A DNA stretch of 64,000 nt from Fictibacillus nanhaiensis (GTDB lineage Bacteria > Bacillota > Bacilli > Bacillales > Fictibacillaceae). The notes beneath the pieces were generated by a model that was given only the letters and a program-made list of their open reading frames with translations, had not been told where the DNA came from and did not search any database. Location: the NCBI RefSeq assembly GCF_023715445.1, contig NZ_JAMBOD010000002.1:310001-374000 (forward strand), read 5' to 3'. Both the position numbers and the translations under genes were made by a program. Shown here one piece after another: positions 26,116 to 36,174 of this stretch (the stretch's first letter is position 1; each line of letters opens with the position of its first letter).

Positions 26116-26928
26116 TTATATCGAATTTTGAAGTTCATAGGTTTCATTGAAATATGAAATGGTAAACGCTACAAATCGTCTCATGTCCTGTTTCCGGATT
26201 TCTTTTGAATGGTAGTAAGAATCCGATCGCGGATTTGTTCTCAATCTCAGCCCCTCAAGAAGAATCGGATGATATTGTGCTGGCAATAACGCCCGTGCTC
26301 TCGCAACTGCTTCTTTTTTACTGAAAATGTTGCGGTATTCCAGTGACAACAGAATTCTGCATAACGTAATAACCCCAAACTCGATCCAATCATCATAAAA
26401 GAAACACATATCGCGTTCCAGTTTTTCTTTCCAATATGTATTTAAATTGTAGGTAAGTGTCTTTTGAACATCTTCCCACTTCATATTCAAATTCAAAACA
26501 GAAATTGGTTCACCATAAGCGGTTATTCCCTTTGTCTGCAGCGTCCACCAAGTAATGTAGTTTAGATCATAATGTCCTTTGTGCAGTTTTCCATCAGCAA
26601 AGAACGGGTATTCTTCCAGTTCTTCATAGACCATCCCTACTTGGTCTAACGTTACATAACATCCATCCATTCTCAACCCATAAGGATGTGAATTGCATCT
26701 TAAATGCACCAATTTCAATAAATCCTCTGTCTTTTTCCCAATTCGTCCTTTGATTATCGTTATAAAATCAATATCACTTGTATCCGGATCAAAAGAATGA
26801 AGTGCTAAAGAACCGTACAAATAAATACCATGAACACGGTTAGCAGGCAGTACTTCTAATAAAAGCTGCTTATACATTTCTAAAAACTCCTGAATTTCTT
26901 CAGGTATAGGCTTGTTCGTTTGCCGCAA
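26116..26928 (-). CDS. Nucleotidyltransferase with aminoglycoside-adenylyltransferase-like C-terminus
   Basis: A protein of 270 aa. The pol-beta-type nucleotidyltransferase motif is present: G39-S40, then D52 and D54 in TSDIDFI. The C-terminal half (DUF4111-like helical domain) contains KKEAVARARALLPAQYHP, as in ANT(3'')/ANT(9) enzymes and their chromosomal relatives. It could adenylylate an aminoglycoside, but many housekeeping homologues have no proven resistance role. It is monocistronic, with no mobile element beside it. Confidence 0.8.
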   Translation of the reverse strand: MRQTNKPIPEEIQEFLEMYKQLLLEVLPANRVHGIYLYGSLALHSFDPDTSDIDFITIIKGRIGKKTEDLLKLVHLRCNSHPYGLRMDGCYVTLDQVGMVYEELEEYPFFADGKLHKGHYDLNYITWWTLQTKGITAYGEPISVLNLNMKWEDVQKTLTYNLNTYWKEKLERDMCFFYDDWIEFGVITLCRILLSLEYRNIFSKKEAVARARALLPAQYHPILLEGLRLRTNPRSDSYYHSKEIRKQDMRRFVAFTISYFNETYELQNSI

Positions 26929-27057
26929 ATTTTCTTACCCCCGTAAAAGATTTGATTATCTATTCATTCTATAAAGGTATAGTGAACTCCTATTTTTTTA
27001 CAAATTTAAAGGGCAAGTGATCTAATAGAGAAATGTATAAGTAAGAGGAGTGATGCT

Positions 27058-27174
27058 ATGATTAAAAAAGCCAGAAGAATAGTTGCCTCAAAACTGCTTA
27101 TATCGATGAATCTGCCCTATTCTGGAACCACTAAGGACAGAAAATACTATTTGGATGGTTTAATCAAGAACTAA
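27058..27174 (+). CDS. Small basic ORF, 38 aa
   Basis: ATG 27058 follows AGAGGAG at good spacing and the frame encodes 38 aa starting MIKKARRIVASKLLISMN, rich in K and R, ending YYLDGLIKN. It stands alone in a 300-bp gap between divergent-facing minus-strand genes. No family is recognised. The strong ribosome binding site and start context are the main support. Confidence 0.45.
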   Translation: MIKKARRIVASKLLISMNLPYSGTTKDRKYYLDGLIKN

Positions 27175-27210
27175 AAAACAATAATCTGTCCAATTGCCTT
27201 TCCAGTCTAC

Positions 27211-27247
27211 TTAAAAAGAAAAAGCACCCAAATTAATGGATGCTTTT
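27211..27247 (-). terminator. Terminator after the desaturase gene
   Basis: Stem AAAAGCATCC/GGGTGCTTTTT-type with an AT loop and T-run on the minus strand; overlaps the stop codon. Confidence 0.7.
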
Positions 27248-28336
27248 AGGAGTTCCCTTCGGAGAACCTAATTCCCGCTCTTCTGTTTCTCCTTTTTGAT
27301 AAGAGATACGGTCAGGATCAAGACCATGTCCAAGTGATTGATACAAATTGCCTGGTGCAGGATCAACAAACTGATGCTGGTTAAAGTAAACACGCGGCGT
27401 TTTCCATAACGTCACTAATGCCTTCCAGTGCGGCATTTCGTGATAGCGTTCTGGCCACATTTCTTTAATATGCTTCTTTACAAGCGGATAATATTTTGGA
27501 TTCATACCTGGGAACAAATGATGTTCCGTATGGTATGAAAAGTTAAAGTGAAGCACGTCCACCCATTTTGGAACGGTAACCGTTAAGCTGTTTGCTAATG
27601 GATCGTTCACATCAGTCATTGGGTTTAAACGATGGTTCGTTGAAATATAGCTCATTACGATCGCGTTGGCGATTAATAGCGGAAGCAATACCGCAAAGAA
27701 CCATTTAACAGGACCCAGCCATACTAACAACCCAATCCACGTTGCCCAAGGCAATAATAGCTGAAGCCATACAGATGGACGATTGCTAGGCTTAAATTCT
27801 TTTATAAAGCGCTTGAACATGAAAAGTCCATGCGTTGTAAACGAAATCGATAGAAAAGCAAAGCTGACAATGGAACGCATCCACATCGGGAGCTTGTACA
27901 CTTTTTGTAAGAACGGCTTGTGTGACAAGTTCTCTAAAGTCGGCCATGCATCGGGATCTTCCCCGTCCTCTTGTGTATGCACATGGTGAGTCGTATTGTG
28001 CCACTTGCGCCATAACTTCGGACCGACACTTAGCGGCCAAAATGCCACGGCTCCTAAAAAGTCACGCAGCCAAGGCTTGCGAATTACTGTTCCGTGCAAA
28101 ATTTCATGGCCTAAAAAGCCCATCCCAGCGAAACTTGTCCCCAGAATAATGGCGATACCTATTCCTAACCAAGGATGCAGATTATTTAATAAACCGATAA
28201 CTAAAATACCGGCGATTGCGATCAATAAGTATACTAGTCCTCCCCATAACCGTGATGGCACCGGTTTGAAAGCCTCTTTCGGCATCTTGGGAGCGATTTT
28301 TGCTGCATACCAGCCAAACGATTGTAAATCTTTCAT
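27233..28336 (-). CDS. Membrane fatty acid desaturase
   Basis: A protein of 367 aa. The three histidine boxes of acyl-lipid desaturases are clear: HEILH (77-81), HNTTHH (113-118) and HTEHH (269-273). About four to six hydrophobic helices separate them. The enzyme puts double bonds in membrane phospholipid acyl chains, usually on cooling. Unlike des of B. subtilis there is no desKR two-component pair next to it. Regiospecificity cannot be read from sequence. Start 28336 with AAGGAG upstream. Confidence 0.9.
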   Translation of the reverse strand: MKDLQSFGWYAAKIAPKMPKEAFKPVPSRLWGGLVYLLIAIAGILVIGLLNNLHPWLGIGIAIILGTSFAGMGFLGHEILHGTVIRKPWLRDFLGAVAFWPLSVGPKLWRKWHNTTHHVHTQEDGEDPDAWPTLENLSHKPFLQKVYKLPMWMRSIVSFAFLSISFTTHGLFMFKRFIKEFKPSNRPSVWLQLLLPWATWIGLLVWLGPVKWFFAVLLPLLIANAIVMSYISTNHRLNPMTDVNDPLANSLTVTVPKWVDVLHFNFSYHTEHHLFPGMNPKYYPLVKKHIKEMWPERYHEMPHWKALVTLWKTPRVYFNQHQFVDPAPGNLYQSLGHGLDPDRISYQKGETEERELGSPKGTPKSIH

Positions 28337-28458
28337 TTGCTCAACTCCTTTAAATCTGACTCTTGCGAATTCTCGTACTTCATTATCGTAACAAGGTTTG
28401 TTTTATGAAGCAACTATTTTTATTACCAGGTAATAATAGTTGGTATTATATACCCATT

Positions 28459-28494
28459 AAAAAAAACGGGTCCCCTGAAGGATTACCCGTTTTT
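28459..28494 (-). terminator. Terminator after the DEAD-box helicase gene
   Basis: Stem AAAACGGGT/ACCCGTTTT with eight T residues on the minus strand, about 60 bp beyond the stop. Confidence 0.8.
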
Positions 28495-28550
28495 GTAAAA
28501 ATTATTACTTTTTATACCACATTTTTCTTTAAAAGTTGTGAATGATAATT

Positions 28551-29666
28551 CTATAAATATTCGAGTTTCAGAGCTTTTAATTTCTGATTCGTTTCTCGTT
28601 CTATCAATTGAAGCAATCTGCGATCCTTTGGTGCTACAAACGTAACAGCTAATCCTTTGCCGCCAGCGCGGCCTGTTCTTCCAATTCTATGAATGTAGCT
28701 CTCGGTATCCAGAGCGATATCATAGTTAAAAACATGCGTTACTCCTTCAACATCTAAACCGCGTGCCGCAACATCTGTCGCCACCAGAAATTGGATATCT
28801 CCTTCACGGAAACGTTTCATAACGTCTTCTCTTTTTGCCTGTGAAAGGTCGCCATGCAGTTCATCCGCGTTATAACCCATGCCTTGCAGTGCCTCATTTA
28901 ATTTGCTTACCCTGCGTTTTGTACGGCAAAAAATAATAGCTAAATAAGGATGCAGCAATCGGATCGTTTGAACGAGGTCATTCTGCTTGCCTCTATCCGT
29001 TGTTTCTACCACACGCTGCCGGATTTCCTTTAATGTAATTTGCTTTGTCTTGATATGAATCTCCCTTGGCTTCTGCGTATACGTGCGTGCAAGCTTCTTC
29101 ACTTCATCCGGCATCGTAGCAGAAAAAAGCAAGGTTTGGCGGGAATCAGGGACTCTTTCCATGATGTCTTCAATATCCGTTAAAAAACCTATGTGCAGCA
29201 TCTGATCCGCTTCATCCAGAACAAACGTTGAGACATCAGATAAATCAATTGTTTCGCGGCGGATATGATCCAGAAGCCGTCCCGGTGTTCCTACAACGAG
29301 ATGCACTTTTCCTTGCAGCTTATGCATTTGTGCAACAACATCCTGACCCCCGTATACGGCAAGGACGTTAACCTTGCCAAGGGGCTCAGTCAGCTTTCTC
29401 ACTTCAGCTGTGATCTGAATAGCCAGCTCTCTTGTAGGTGCTACGATCAGACCTTGGATCGCCTCTTTCTCACTATCTATTCTTTGAAGGATAGGCAGGA
29501 CAAATGCGAGCGTTTTTCCCGTTCCGGTCTGCGCCTGTCCGACCACATCTTGTCCTTCTAAAATAATGGGAATCGTTTCTTTTTGTATCGGTGTCGGTTC
29601 GCCTATCCCGTTCTGCAGCAAAACATCTGTCAAAGCATCTGATAGGCCTAATTCTTTAAAGCTCAT
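28551..29666 (-). CDS. Short DEAD-box RNA helicase (YfmL-like)
   Basis: A protein of 371 aa, core helicase only. Motifs in order: Q motif near residue 25 (EPTPIQ), motif I AQTGTGKT, Ia PTRELA, Ib TPGR, II DEAD, III SAT, and [12 protein letters not shown]. The length and lack of an RNA-binding tail match B. subtilis YfmL (376 aa), which helps ribosome assembly and cold growth. The ATG overlaps the proC stop by one base (TAATG), so translation is probably coupled to proC. Confidence 0.85.
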   Translation of the reverse strand: MSFKELGLSDALTDVLLQNGIGEPTPIQKETIPIILEGQDVVGQAQTGTGKTLAFVLPILQRIDSEKEAIQGLIVAPTRELAIQITAEVRKLTEPLGKVNVLAVYGGQDVVAQMHKLQGKVHLVVGTPGRLLDHIRRETIDLSDVSTFVLDEADQMLHIGFLTDIEDIMERVPDSRQTLLFSATMPDEVKKLARTYTQKPREIHIKTKQITLKEIRQRVVETTDRGKQNDLVQTIRLLHPYLAIIFCRTKRRVSKLNEALQGMGYNADELHGDLSQAKREDVMKRFREGDIQFLVATDVAARGLDVEGVTHVFNYDIALDTESYIHRIGRTGRAGGKGLAVTFVAPKDRRLLQLIERETNQKLKALKLEYL

Positions 29667-30475
29667 TATTTTCTCCCCAATTCTTTAACTTTCTCTGTGC
29701 AGCTGTCCATCGCAGCTAATACCGCTCCGCGAAAACGCTCCTGCTCTAACGTTGAAACGGCAGCGATCGTTGCTCCGCCTGGTGATGTCACTTGATCTTT
29801 TAACTCACCTGGATGTTTTCCGGTTTCAAGTACCATCTGTGCAGCTCCTAAGACGGCTTGAGCAGCTAAGCGGTAGGACTGATCGCGAGCTAACCCCTGT
29901 CTTACCCCGCCATCTGCCATCGCTTCAATCATCATGTAAACATAAGCAGGTGAAGACCCGCTGATCGCTGGAATCGCATCCATCTGGGACTCTGCGATCA
30001 CTTCCACTTTTCCAAAGCTGCCTAACAATTTTTCAACTGAATGGAGCTCTTCATCCGTTATTTCACTGTTAGCGGAAACAGCTGTCATACCTGAGCCGAC
30101 AAGTGAAGGCGTATTCGGCATCGTACGTACCACCTTTACCTTTTGACCGAACGCGTTTTCAACATCAGCAGTCGTTATCCCCGCTGCAATCGTAATAATG
30201 ATAACATCTTGTTTAATGTCCTCTTTGATCTCTTCGATCACTTCAAAATATGTATAAGGAGCAACAGCTAAGAACAGCACATCAGCAAAACCCGCCACTT
30301 GCCTGTTAGATGGTGACACACCTATTCCAAACTGTTCACTGGCAAAAGCCCTTGTTTCCTCTGTACGCATACTCGCCTCGATTTCCTTCGGATTAACTAA
30401 CCCAGAGTGGATCATCCCGCCTGCCATCGCCTGCGCCATTTTTCCAAAACCAATAAACCCTATTTTTTTATTCAA
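29666..30475 (-). CDS. proC: Pyrroline-5-carboxylate reductase
   Basis: A protein of 269 aa starting at TTG 30475. N-terminal Rossmann motif [15 protein letters not shown] and the C-terminal P5CR signature around residues 215-245 ([33 protein letters not shown]). It makes the last step of proline synthesis, reducing P5C with NADPH. Bacillus genomes carry several P5CR paralogues, so this may be one of them. It is translationally coupled to the downstream helicase gene. Confidence 0.92.
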   Translation of the reverse strand: MNKKIGFIGFGKMAQAMAGGMIHSGLVNPKEIEASMRTEETRAFASEQFGIGVSPSNRQVAGFADVLFLAVAPYTYFEVIEEIKEDIKQDVIIITIAAGITTADVENAFGQKVKVVRTMPNTPSLVGSGMTAVSANSEITDEELHSVEKLLGSFGKVEVIAESQMDAIPAISGSSPAYVYMMIEAMADGGVRQGLARDQSYRLAAQAVLGAAQMVLETGKHPGELKDQVTSPGGATIAAVSTLEQERFRGAVLAAMDSCTEKVKELGRK

Positions 30476-30593
30476 TGTGCCTACACTTCTTTCTATCTGA
30501 ACTTTTTAAAAGGGAAATGTTCCTCTATACAGAATACCTATACCGATAGCTTTACCTTTAGTAAACCACAAATACATAAGGTGTGTGAAATGG

Positions 30594-31061
30594 ATGGACA
30601 AGTTTACAAAAGAAGAATGGCACAGAAAACAAGCAATAGAAAATTTTAATAAAACGTGGGATCTCATCGATAAAAAAGAACGCACGAAAGAGGAAGACCT
30701 CGAGATGATCCACACAGCACACACATCCCGATTTCATTGGGGATTCGCTGGCACTCCGCTGAATTTTGCTCGTGGAGAATGGCAGATCTCAAGAGTTTAT
30801 TCCTTATTAAAAATGAGTGATTCAGCTTTGCTTCATGGAGAACATTCTCTATACCATTGTCTTCAAAACGATTTCGGAGATTTTGAACTGGCATTTGCTT
30901 ATGAAGCCGTTGCCCGGGCGTATATGGTTAAATGTGACGAAGCAAAGATGGAAGAATACTTTGCACTTGCCTCTAAAGCCGGTGAAAACATCGCTAAAAA
31001 TGATGATAAAGAATATTTCATTTCCGAGCTAAACTCTATTAAACTAAGAAGTAAAGCGTAA
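30594..31061 (+). CDS. Hypothetical helical protein
   Basis: A protein of 155 aa; ATG 30594 is preferred over a GTG at 30585 because AAGGTGTG then has normal spacing. The sequence is mostly helical with a TPR-like rhythm (HTSRFHWGFAGTPLNFARGE, FELAFAYEAVARAYMV). No signal peptide or membrane segment. Similar uncharacterised proteins occur in bacilli. The M20 peptidase gene starts 23 bp downstream, so the two are probably co-transcribed. Confidence 0.75.
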   Translation: MDKFTKEEWHRKQAIENFNKTWDLIDKKERTKEEDLEMIHTAHTSRFHWGFAGTPLNFARGEWQISRVYSLLKMSDSALLHGEHSLYHCLQNDFGDFELAFAYEAVARAYMVKCDEAKMEEYFALASKAGENIAKNDDKEYFISELNSIKLRSKA

Positions 31062-31084
31062 CCATACATAAGGGAGGACTTTAA

Positions 31085-32479
31085 ATGACAGACAAGATTA
31101 CGAGCTACTTAAAAGAAAACCGTGATGCGCATTTAAAAGAGTTAACCGACTGGCTTGCGGTACCGAGTGTCAGTGCACTTCCAGAACATAAAGAAGACGT
31201 TCGAAAAGGTGCTGAATGGATCGCAGACGAGCTTTCCAAAATCGGCATGGATAACGTAAAGATTCACGAAACAGATGGACACCCTGTTGTTTATGCCGAT
31301 TGGCTGAAAGCCGAGGGAAAGCCGACTGTGCTCGTATATGGCCACTATGATGTACAGCCTGTTGATCCGGTAGAACTTTGGGAAACTCCGCCATTTGAAG
31401 CGACGGTTCGTGATAACAAGCTGTACGCGCGCGGTGCTTCAGACGACAAAGGCCAAACGTTCATGCATTTAAAAGTTTTGCAGGCGATTTTGGAAACAGA
31501 AGGAACATTGCCTCTCAATTTCAAGTTCTGTATCGAAGGTGAAGAAGAGATCGGCAGCCCGAGCCTTCCGAAGTTTATTGAGAACAACAAAGATCTTCTG
31601 GCAGCGGATGTTATCGTAATCTCTGATACGGGCATGCTTGATCGTGGAAAGCCTGCGATCTGCTATGGTCTGCGCGGTATGTGTGCGATGCAAGTTGATG
31701 TAACAGGACCGAACAGTGACCTTCATTCTGGTCTTTATGGCGGAGCTGTTCAAAATCCATTACATGCTATTACTGAACTTTTACAATCATTCCGTGATGA
31801 TAACGGACGTATTTTAGTAGATGGATTCTATGATAACGTTCAAGAATTAACAGAGGAAGAAAGAGAAGCATTCCGTGCCCTTCCGCTTACAGAAGAAGCA
31901 CTAAAACAGCAGCTTGGTGTCTCTGAGTTAACAGGTGAAGAAGGCTATTCACACATCGAGCGTACATGGGCTCGTCCTACTCTTGAATTGAATGGAATTT
32001 GGGGAGGTTTCCAAGGCGAAGGAATCAAGACGGTTATCCCTGCCGAAGCGCATGCAAAGATCAGCTGCCGCCTTGTACCAAACCAGGAGCCGGATGAGAT
32101 CATCGAAAAAGTAAAAGCACATATTGAAAAACATAAGCCTGTTGGTATTGACGTTAAGGTTACTCTTTTTGATAAAGGAGCACCCTATGTTACACCGTTT
32201 GATCACCCTGCGATTCAAGCCGCTGCACGCTCTTATGAAAAAGTGTACGGCATTCCGACAGCGTTTACCCGCGGCGGAGGTTCGATTCCAATCGTTGCAA
32301 CGTTCGATCAAATGTTAAACATCCCTGTTGTGCTAATGGGCTTCGGTCTCTCAACGGAGAACTTCCATGCGCCGAACGAACACTTCCATCTGGAAAACTT
32401 CGATAAAGGGATGGAAACCCTCGCTGACTATTGGTTTGAGCTGGAAAAGTCCATTAAGAAAGAACCATCTGCTTTATAA
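31085..32479 (+). CDS. M20-family dipeptidase
   Basis: A protein of 464 aa; ATG behind GGGAGGA. Di-zinc M20 motifs are visible: H and D in YGHYDVQPVDP, D in GASDDKGQ, the catalytic EE in CIEGEEEIGSP, D in VISDTGM, and the terminal H in ENFHAPNEHF. The lid domain sits between. The family cleaves dipeptides or short peptides in the cytoplasm (carnosinase-like branch). The C-terminus is normal length. Confidence 0.92.
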   Translation: MTDKITSYLKENRDAHLKELTDWLAVPSVSALPEHKEDVRKGAEWIADELSKIGMDNVKIHETDGHPVVYADWLKAEGKPTVLVYGHYDVQPVDPVELWETPPFEATVRDNKLYARGASDDKGQTFMHLKVLQAILETEGTLPLNFKFCIEGEEEIGSPSLPKFIENNKDLLAADVIVISDTGMLDRGKPAICYGLRGMCAMQVDVTGPNSDLHSGLYGGAVQNPLHAITELLQSFRDDNGRILVDGFYDNVQELTEEEREAFRALPLTEEALKQQLGVSELTGEEGYSHIERTWARPTLELNGIWGGFQGEGIKTVIPAEAHAKISCRLVPNQEPDEIIEKVKAHIEKHKPVGIDVKVTLFDKGAPYVTPFDHPAIQAAARSYEKVYGIPTAFTRGGGSIPIVATFDQMLNIPVVLMGFGLSTENFHAPNEHFHLENFDKGMETLADYWFELEKSIKKEPSAL

Positions 32480-32490
32480 AGGGTTACAAA

Positions 32491-32526
32491 GAAGGAGCTG
32501 ACTCATAGGATGTCGGCTTCTTTTTA
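32491..32526 (+). terminator. Terminator after the M20 dipeptidase gene
   Basis: Bulged stem GAAG-AGC-GAC paired with GTC-GCT-TTC, followed by TTTTT. Confidence 0.65.
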
Positions 32527-32540
32527 ACTGATTAAAATTA

Positions 32541-32684
32541 CTGAGCGAAAATGTGGAATTCTGAGCGAAAATCTGTCCAGTCTGAGCGAAACTATTATTT
32601 CTTGAGCGAAACAAGCTTTAGTTTGAGCGAAAGTCGGAATTTTTGAGCGAACGTGTAATAATTAAAAGAACACGTACCGTAAAA
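32541..32684 (+). repeat. Six-box GAGCGAAA element, copy B
   Basis: GAGCGAA boxes start at 32543, 32563, 32584, 32604, 32625 and 32645, giving steps 20, 21, 20, 21, 20. The last box runs into GAGCGAACGTGTAATAATTA, AAAGAACACGTACCGTAAAA, the closing sequence shared with copies A and C. Spacers differ between copies. It lies in the 323-bp gap between the dipeptidase terminator and the next promoter. Confidence 0.88.
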
Positions 32685-32736
32685 TCACCGTTAGTAGCGT
32701 AAATAGGAGGATGTTCTCCTAAGTTCAACCGGTATT

Positions 32737-32765
32737 TTCGTTTTCTTTATTCGGTATGATATAAT
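32737..32765 (+). promoter_or_regulatory. Extended -10 promoter
   Basis: TGATATAAT (extended -10) at 32757-32765 with a poor -35 TTCGTT 17 bp upstream; it lies 37 bp before the next gene. Confidence 0.6.
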
Positions 32766-32802
32766 CAACCAATCACAATAAAAGAAACGGAGAGTATAAA
32801 AA

Positions 32803-33297
32803 ATGCTTTCATTTGAAGATAAAATTGCTTTGATTCAAGAGAACTTCCCAGAGCTTGAAATGCACGAGGTGTCACTTGGCCGTCTAAACTTTCACTATGA
32901 GGAAAGCGTGCAGGACAAGAAAATTGTCGTGTACCACCTGCACCCGAACGGCAACGGATTTGTATATGGCGGACACCTTCCACAAAGCGTGAAGAACGAA
33001 AAAGGCTACGTAAACATTCGCGACTACGAAGCGGACGAACTGATCGCTTTAATCAAAGAATCTATGGAGTTCCTTTCAAAAAAACACGGCTGGCAACAGC
33101 AGAAAAAAGATCGAACAGATGATGGTGAACGCAAAGAAGAACACTGGTACAGCCATAGTCATGAAAAAATTAGACTTGTTGGTGAAGATGGCATGTGGTT
33201 TATCTTTGATGAAGATGATGCACTTGAAGCAGCATTTGAAACGTACGCTGAAGCAGAAGGCTATTTAAAAGAAGCAGACTTTAAAAGAAGAAAATAA
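32803..33297 (+). CDS. Uncharacterised protein
   Basis: A protein of 164 aa; ATG 32803 with CGGAGAG upstream. The first ~90 residues alternate strands and helices (EMHEVSLGRLNFHYEE, YHLHPNGNGFVYGGHLP). A charged linker QQQKKDRTDDGERKEEHW separates a second strand-rich part ending in FDEDDALEAAFETYAEAEGY. No family is assigned. It leads a three-gene cluster with a 58-aa protein and ywbE, ending at one terminator. Confidence 0.75.
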   Translation: MLSFEDKIALIQENFPELEMHEVSLGRLNFHYEESVQDKKIVVYHLHPNGNGFVYGGHLPQSVKNEKGYVNIRDYEADELIALIKESMEFLSKKHGWQQQKKDRTDDGERKEEHWYSHSHEKIRLVGEDGMWFIFDEDDALEAAFETYAEAEGYLKEADFKRRK

Positions 33298-33315
33298 TAA
33301 ATTGAGGTGTAAAAA

Positions 33316-33492
33316 ATGGCAGAGGAGAAAAAGAAGTTAAGCTTTCAAGAAATTGCGAAGCAGCGTCTTGCTGAAAAGAAAGCACAGCAATCTGGCGGAT
33401 CATTTAATAAAGGCCCTGTTAAAGTGGCAAACCAGCTTAAAAATCAGCAAACGAAAAAAGCAAACAATCAGGCAAGGAGAACAGGTGTATAA
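33316..33492 (+). CDS. Small basic protein, 58 aa
   Basis: ATG 33316 with GAGGTG upstream; 58 codons starting MAEEKKKLSFQEIAKQRLAE and ending QARRTGV. It is lysine- and glutamine-rich, with no cysteine and no hydrophobic segment, and is probably disordered or a nucleic-acid binder. Its TAA overlaps the ywbE ATG (TAATG), so translation is coupled. Too short for many gene callers but the operon context is good. Confidence 0.75.
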   Translation: MAEEKKKLSFQEIAKQRLAEKKAQQSGGSFNKGPVKVANQLKNQQTKKANNQARRTGV

Positions 33493-33686
33493 TGCACCGT
33501 AAGCGCTCTAATATTACTCCTGGACTTCCCGTCAATATTATTTTAAAAGCCGATCAGCGTTCAGGGAAGAAAACAAAAGGCATTGTGAAAGATATCCTTA
33601 CGAACTCACCAAATCATCCGCACGGGATTAAAGTAAGACTCCAGGATGGTCAGGTTGGCCGTGTTATAGACATACTCAGTGAATAA
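33492..33686 (+). CDS. ywbE: YwbE family protein
   Basis: A protein of 64 aa that matches the YwbE (DUF2196) family: NITPGLPVNIILKADQRSGK, then GIVKDILTNSPNHPHGIKVRL and QVGRV. It has an SH3-like, translation-factor-type small barrel pattern and no known function. Start codon overlaps the preceding stop. A terminator follows immediately. Confidence 0.88.
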   Translation: MHRKRSNITPGLPVNIILKADQRSGKKTKGIVKDILTNSPNHPHGIKVRLQDGQVGRVIDILSE

Positions 33687-33689
33687 TTA

Positions 33690-33727
33690 CAAAAACGGTC
33701 TCCTAAAATTGGGACCGTTTTTCTTTT
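33690..33727 (+). terminator. Terminator after ywbE
   Basis: Stem AAAACGGTC/GACCGTTTT region (ACGGTCTCC with GGGACCGT) followed by a T-rich run. Confidence 0.85.
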
Positions 33728-33802
33728 TGTTTCTATACTAAATAAGAAATAACGAATTTTCGTATACTAGATGTTATATTTTGCTTTAAAGGAGATCAAA
33801 TC

Positions 33803-35548
33803 ATGGATCAGGATTCTCTAAAACGACGAATTGATGTGAGCACGAAAAAAGTTCCCGCAGACATAGTCATTAAGAATGGCAAAATCATTGATGTGTTTAA
33901 TCTTGAAATCATCAGTGGCGATGTTGCTATTGTAGATGGCTATTTTGCAGGTATTGGAGAATATGAAGGACATGAAACGATCGATGCCGATGGCCGTTTT
34001 ATTTGTCCCGCTTTTATAGACGGGCACGTTCATATTGAATCTTCGATGATAACCCCAGCTGAGTTCAGCAAGGTATTACTTGCTCATGGTGTAACAACTG
34101 TTATTACAGATCCTCATGAGATCGGGAATGTTTCAGGAAACGAAGGGATCACATTTATGCTGAACCAGTCAGAAGGATTGCCGCTTGATGTTCGCGTAAT
34201 GCTCCCTTCTTCTGTTCCAGCCACACCATTCGAGAACGCAGGAGCTGTTCTTTCCGCTCAAGACCTTGAGCCTTTTTATAAACACCCCCGTGTAAAAGGT
34301 TTGGCTGAAGTTATGGATTATCCAGCTGTTTTTAATGGTGATAACGATATGATTAAGAAAATAGCTACTGCCGCCAAACACCATGCTATTATTGACGGTC
34401 ACGCAGCAGGACTTGATGCAAACGGCATTAATATCTACCGTTCTGCTCTCATCACAACTGATCATGAATGTACGACGGCTGAGGAAGCACTTGATCGTAT
34501 TCGCCGGGGTATGTATGTATTAATTCGTGAAGGATCTGTAGCAAAAGACTTAAAATCACTGATTAAAGCTGTAACACCAGTAAACGCCCGCCGCTTTTTA
34601 TTCTGCACGGATGATAAGCATCTCGATGACCTTGTTGATGAAGGAAGTGTCGATCATAATATAAGACTGGCCATTGCTGAAGGTCTATCTCCGCTGCAAG
34701 CCATTCAAATGGCAACATTAAACGCAGCTGAATGTTATGGATTTCATGAAAAAGGCGCGATCTCACCAGGATTTAAAGCTGATTTTCTTTTGCTGGATGA
34801 TTTAGAAACCATTGCGATTTCTGAAGTTTTTACAGCAGGTGTTTCAGTCGCCGCCAATGGAAAGTTTACAGGACATACGGAAGTTCCATCTTCTCCTCCA
34901 GAACACTTGATGCAATCAGTAAATATTCACGATATAAAAGGCGATGAACTCTCTATTAAACTAGAGAAAGGCAATCAAGTTCATGTAATCGAACTTATCC
35001 CAAACCAGCTGGTTACAAAAAAGAAAATTCTCCCTGTAAAAGTGGAGAACGGAGAATTTGTACCTTCACCTGAAGAAGATTTATTAAAAATGGCAGTAAT
35101 TGAACGGCACAGGCAAACAGGAAATATTGGACTTGGGGTTGTTAAAGGACTTCTAATAAAAAAAGGAGCAATTGCTTCTACCGTGGCACATGACTCTCAT
35201 AACCTTGTTGTGGCAGGAACAAATAATGATGATATCCTTACCGCAATAGAAGCTATTAAAAAATTGCAAGGCGGATATGTCATCGTCAAAGACGGCAGTA
35301 TACTGGCCACAGTACCGCTTCCGATATCAGGATTAATGGCAGACCGTCCTTTTGAAAAAGTAAATGAAGAGATTATCACGTTAAAGGATAAGCTAAAAGA
35401 GCTTGATTTTAAAGGCAATTTTGATCCATTCTTAACCCTGTCATTTTTGACACTTCCTGTTATTCCTGAAATTAAGCTGACTGACTTAGGTCTTTTTGAT
35501 TTTAAAACGTTTCAGCATATCCCTATAACAGCTAGTACACTCCTCTAA
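33803..35548 (+). CDS. ade: Adenine deaminase
   Basis: A protein of 581 aa; ATG behind AAAGGAGAT. It belongs to the amidohydrolase-fold Ade family: metal-site HVHIE in [22 protein letters not shown], and DGHAAGLD, with a C-terminal domain containing [10 protein letters not shown]. It converts adenine to hypoxanthine for purine salvage. Length equals the family norm. Its stop overlaps the liaR stop by a few bases tail-to-tail and no terminator is visible between them. Confidence 0.95.
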   Translation: MDQDSLKRRIDVSTKKVPADIVIKNGKIIDVFNLEIISGDVAIVDGYFAGIGEYEGHETIDADGRFICPAFIDGHVHIESSMITPAEFSKVLLAHGVTTVITDPHEIGNVSGNEGITFMLNQSEGLPLDVRVMLPSSVPATPFENAGAVLSAQDLEPFYKHPRVKGLAEVMDYPAVFNGDNDMIKKIATAAKHHAIIDGHAAGLDANGINIYRSALITTDHECTTAEEALDRIRRGMYVLIREGSVAKDLKSLIKAVTPVNARRFLFCTDDKHLDDLVDEGSVDHNIRLAIAEGLSPLQAIQMATLNAAECYGFHEKGAISPGFKADFLLLDDLETIAISEVFTAGVSVAANGKFTGHTEVPSSPPEHLMQSVNIHDIKGDELSIKLEKGNQVHVIELIPNQLVTKKKILPVKVENGEFVPSPEEDLLKMAVIERHRQTGNIGLGVVKGLLIKKGAIASTVAHDSHNLVVAGTNNDDILTAIEAIKKLQGGYVIVKDGSILATVPLPISGLMADRPFEKVNEEIITLKDKLKELDFKGNFDPFLTLSFLTLPVIPEIKLTDLGLFDFKTFQHIPITASTLL

Positions 35549-36174
35549 ACGAGCGAGTGGTTAAATGCATAGATAACGGCTTGCGTCCGGTCTTGAACGT
35601 CTAGTTTGCTTAAGATATTACTTACATGAACTTTAACGGTTTTTAAAGCGATAAACAATTCGTCTGCAATTTCCTGATTGGTTTTCCCTTTTGTCATCAG
35701 CAATAAAATTTCCATCTCCCGCGCAGTCAGTTCCTCATGAGGCTCGCGCGTTTGTTTTTGTCTCATCTTGCTCATCATCTTGCCTGTTACTTCAGGCTCA
35801 AGAACTGACTTTCCATGATAGGTATCCCGAACGGCTTGGGCAATATCACTGGCTTTTGACGTTTTCAGCATATAGCTTGAGGCACCCGCTTCGAGTGCAG
35901 GATAAACTTTTTCATCATCTAAAAAACTCGTTACAACTATAATCTTAGCCTCTGGCCATGATTCTGTAATCAAACGGGTTGCTTCAATTCCGTCCATTTC
36001 GTCCATCACGAGATCCATTAAAATAATATCAGGCTTTATCTCCAAAGCTTTATCAACAGCTATCTTGCCGTTTTCGGCTTCACCAGTTACTTCTATATCC
36101 GGCTGTGCAGAAAGGTATGCTGAAACCCCGATCCGGACCATTTCATGATCATCCACTAACAATACTTTTATCAT
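35545..36174 (-). CDS. liaR: Response regulator of the cell-envelope-stress system
   Basis: A protein of 209 aa: receiver domain with phospho-acceptor D54 (IILMDLVMD) and acidic D8-D9, then a LuxR/NarL-type HTH at about 145-205 ([22 protein letters not shown]). Its neighbours liaS, liaF and liaIH make the LiaFSR assignment strong. LiaR activates liaIH when cell-wall antibiotics damage lipid II cycling. Overlaps the liaS stop by 4 bases. Confidence 0.92.
   Translation of the reverse strand: MIKVLLVDDHEMVRIGVSAYLSAQPDIEVTGEAENGKIAVDKALEIKPDIILMDLVMDEMDGIEATRLITESWPEAKIIVVTSFLDDEKVYPALEAGASSYMLKTSKASDIAQAVRDTYHGKSVLEPEVTGKMMSKMRQKQTREPHEELTAREMEILLLMTKGKTNQEIADELFIALKTVKVHVSNILSKLDVQDRTQAVIYAFNHSLV

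Noticed and set aside
26116-26928. Acquired aminoglycoside-resistance gene
   Set aside because: Nucleotidyltransferase motif is present, but there is no mobile context and the base composition matches its neighbours; resistance is not supported.
32541-32684. CRISPR array reading of the GAGCGAAA boxes
   Set aside because: Repeat word is 8 bp and the step 20-21 bp, too short for CRISPR repeat-spacer units.
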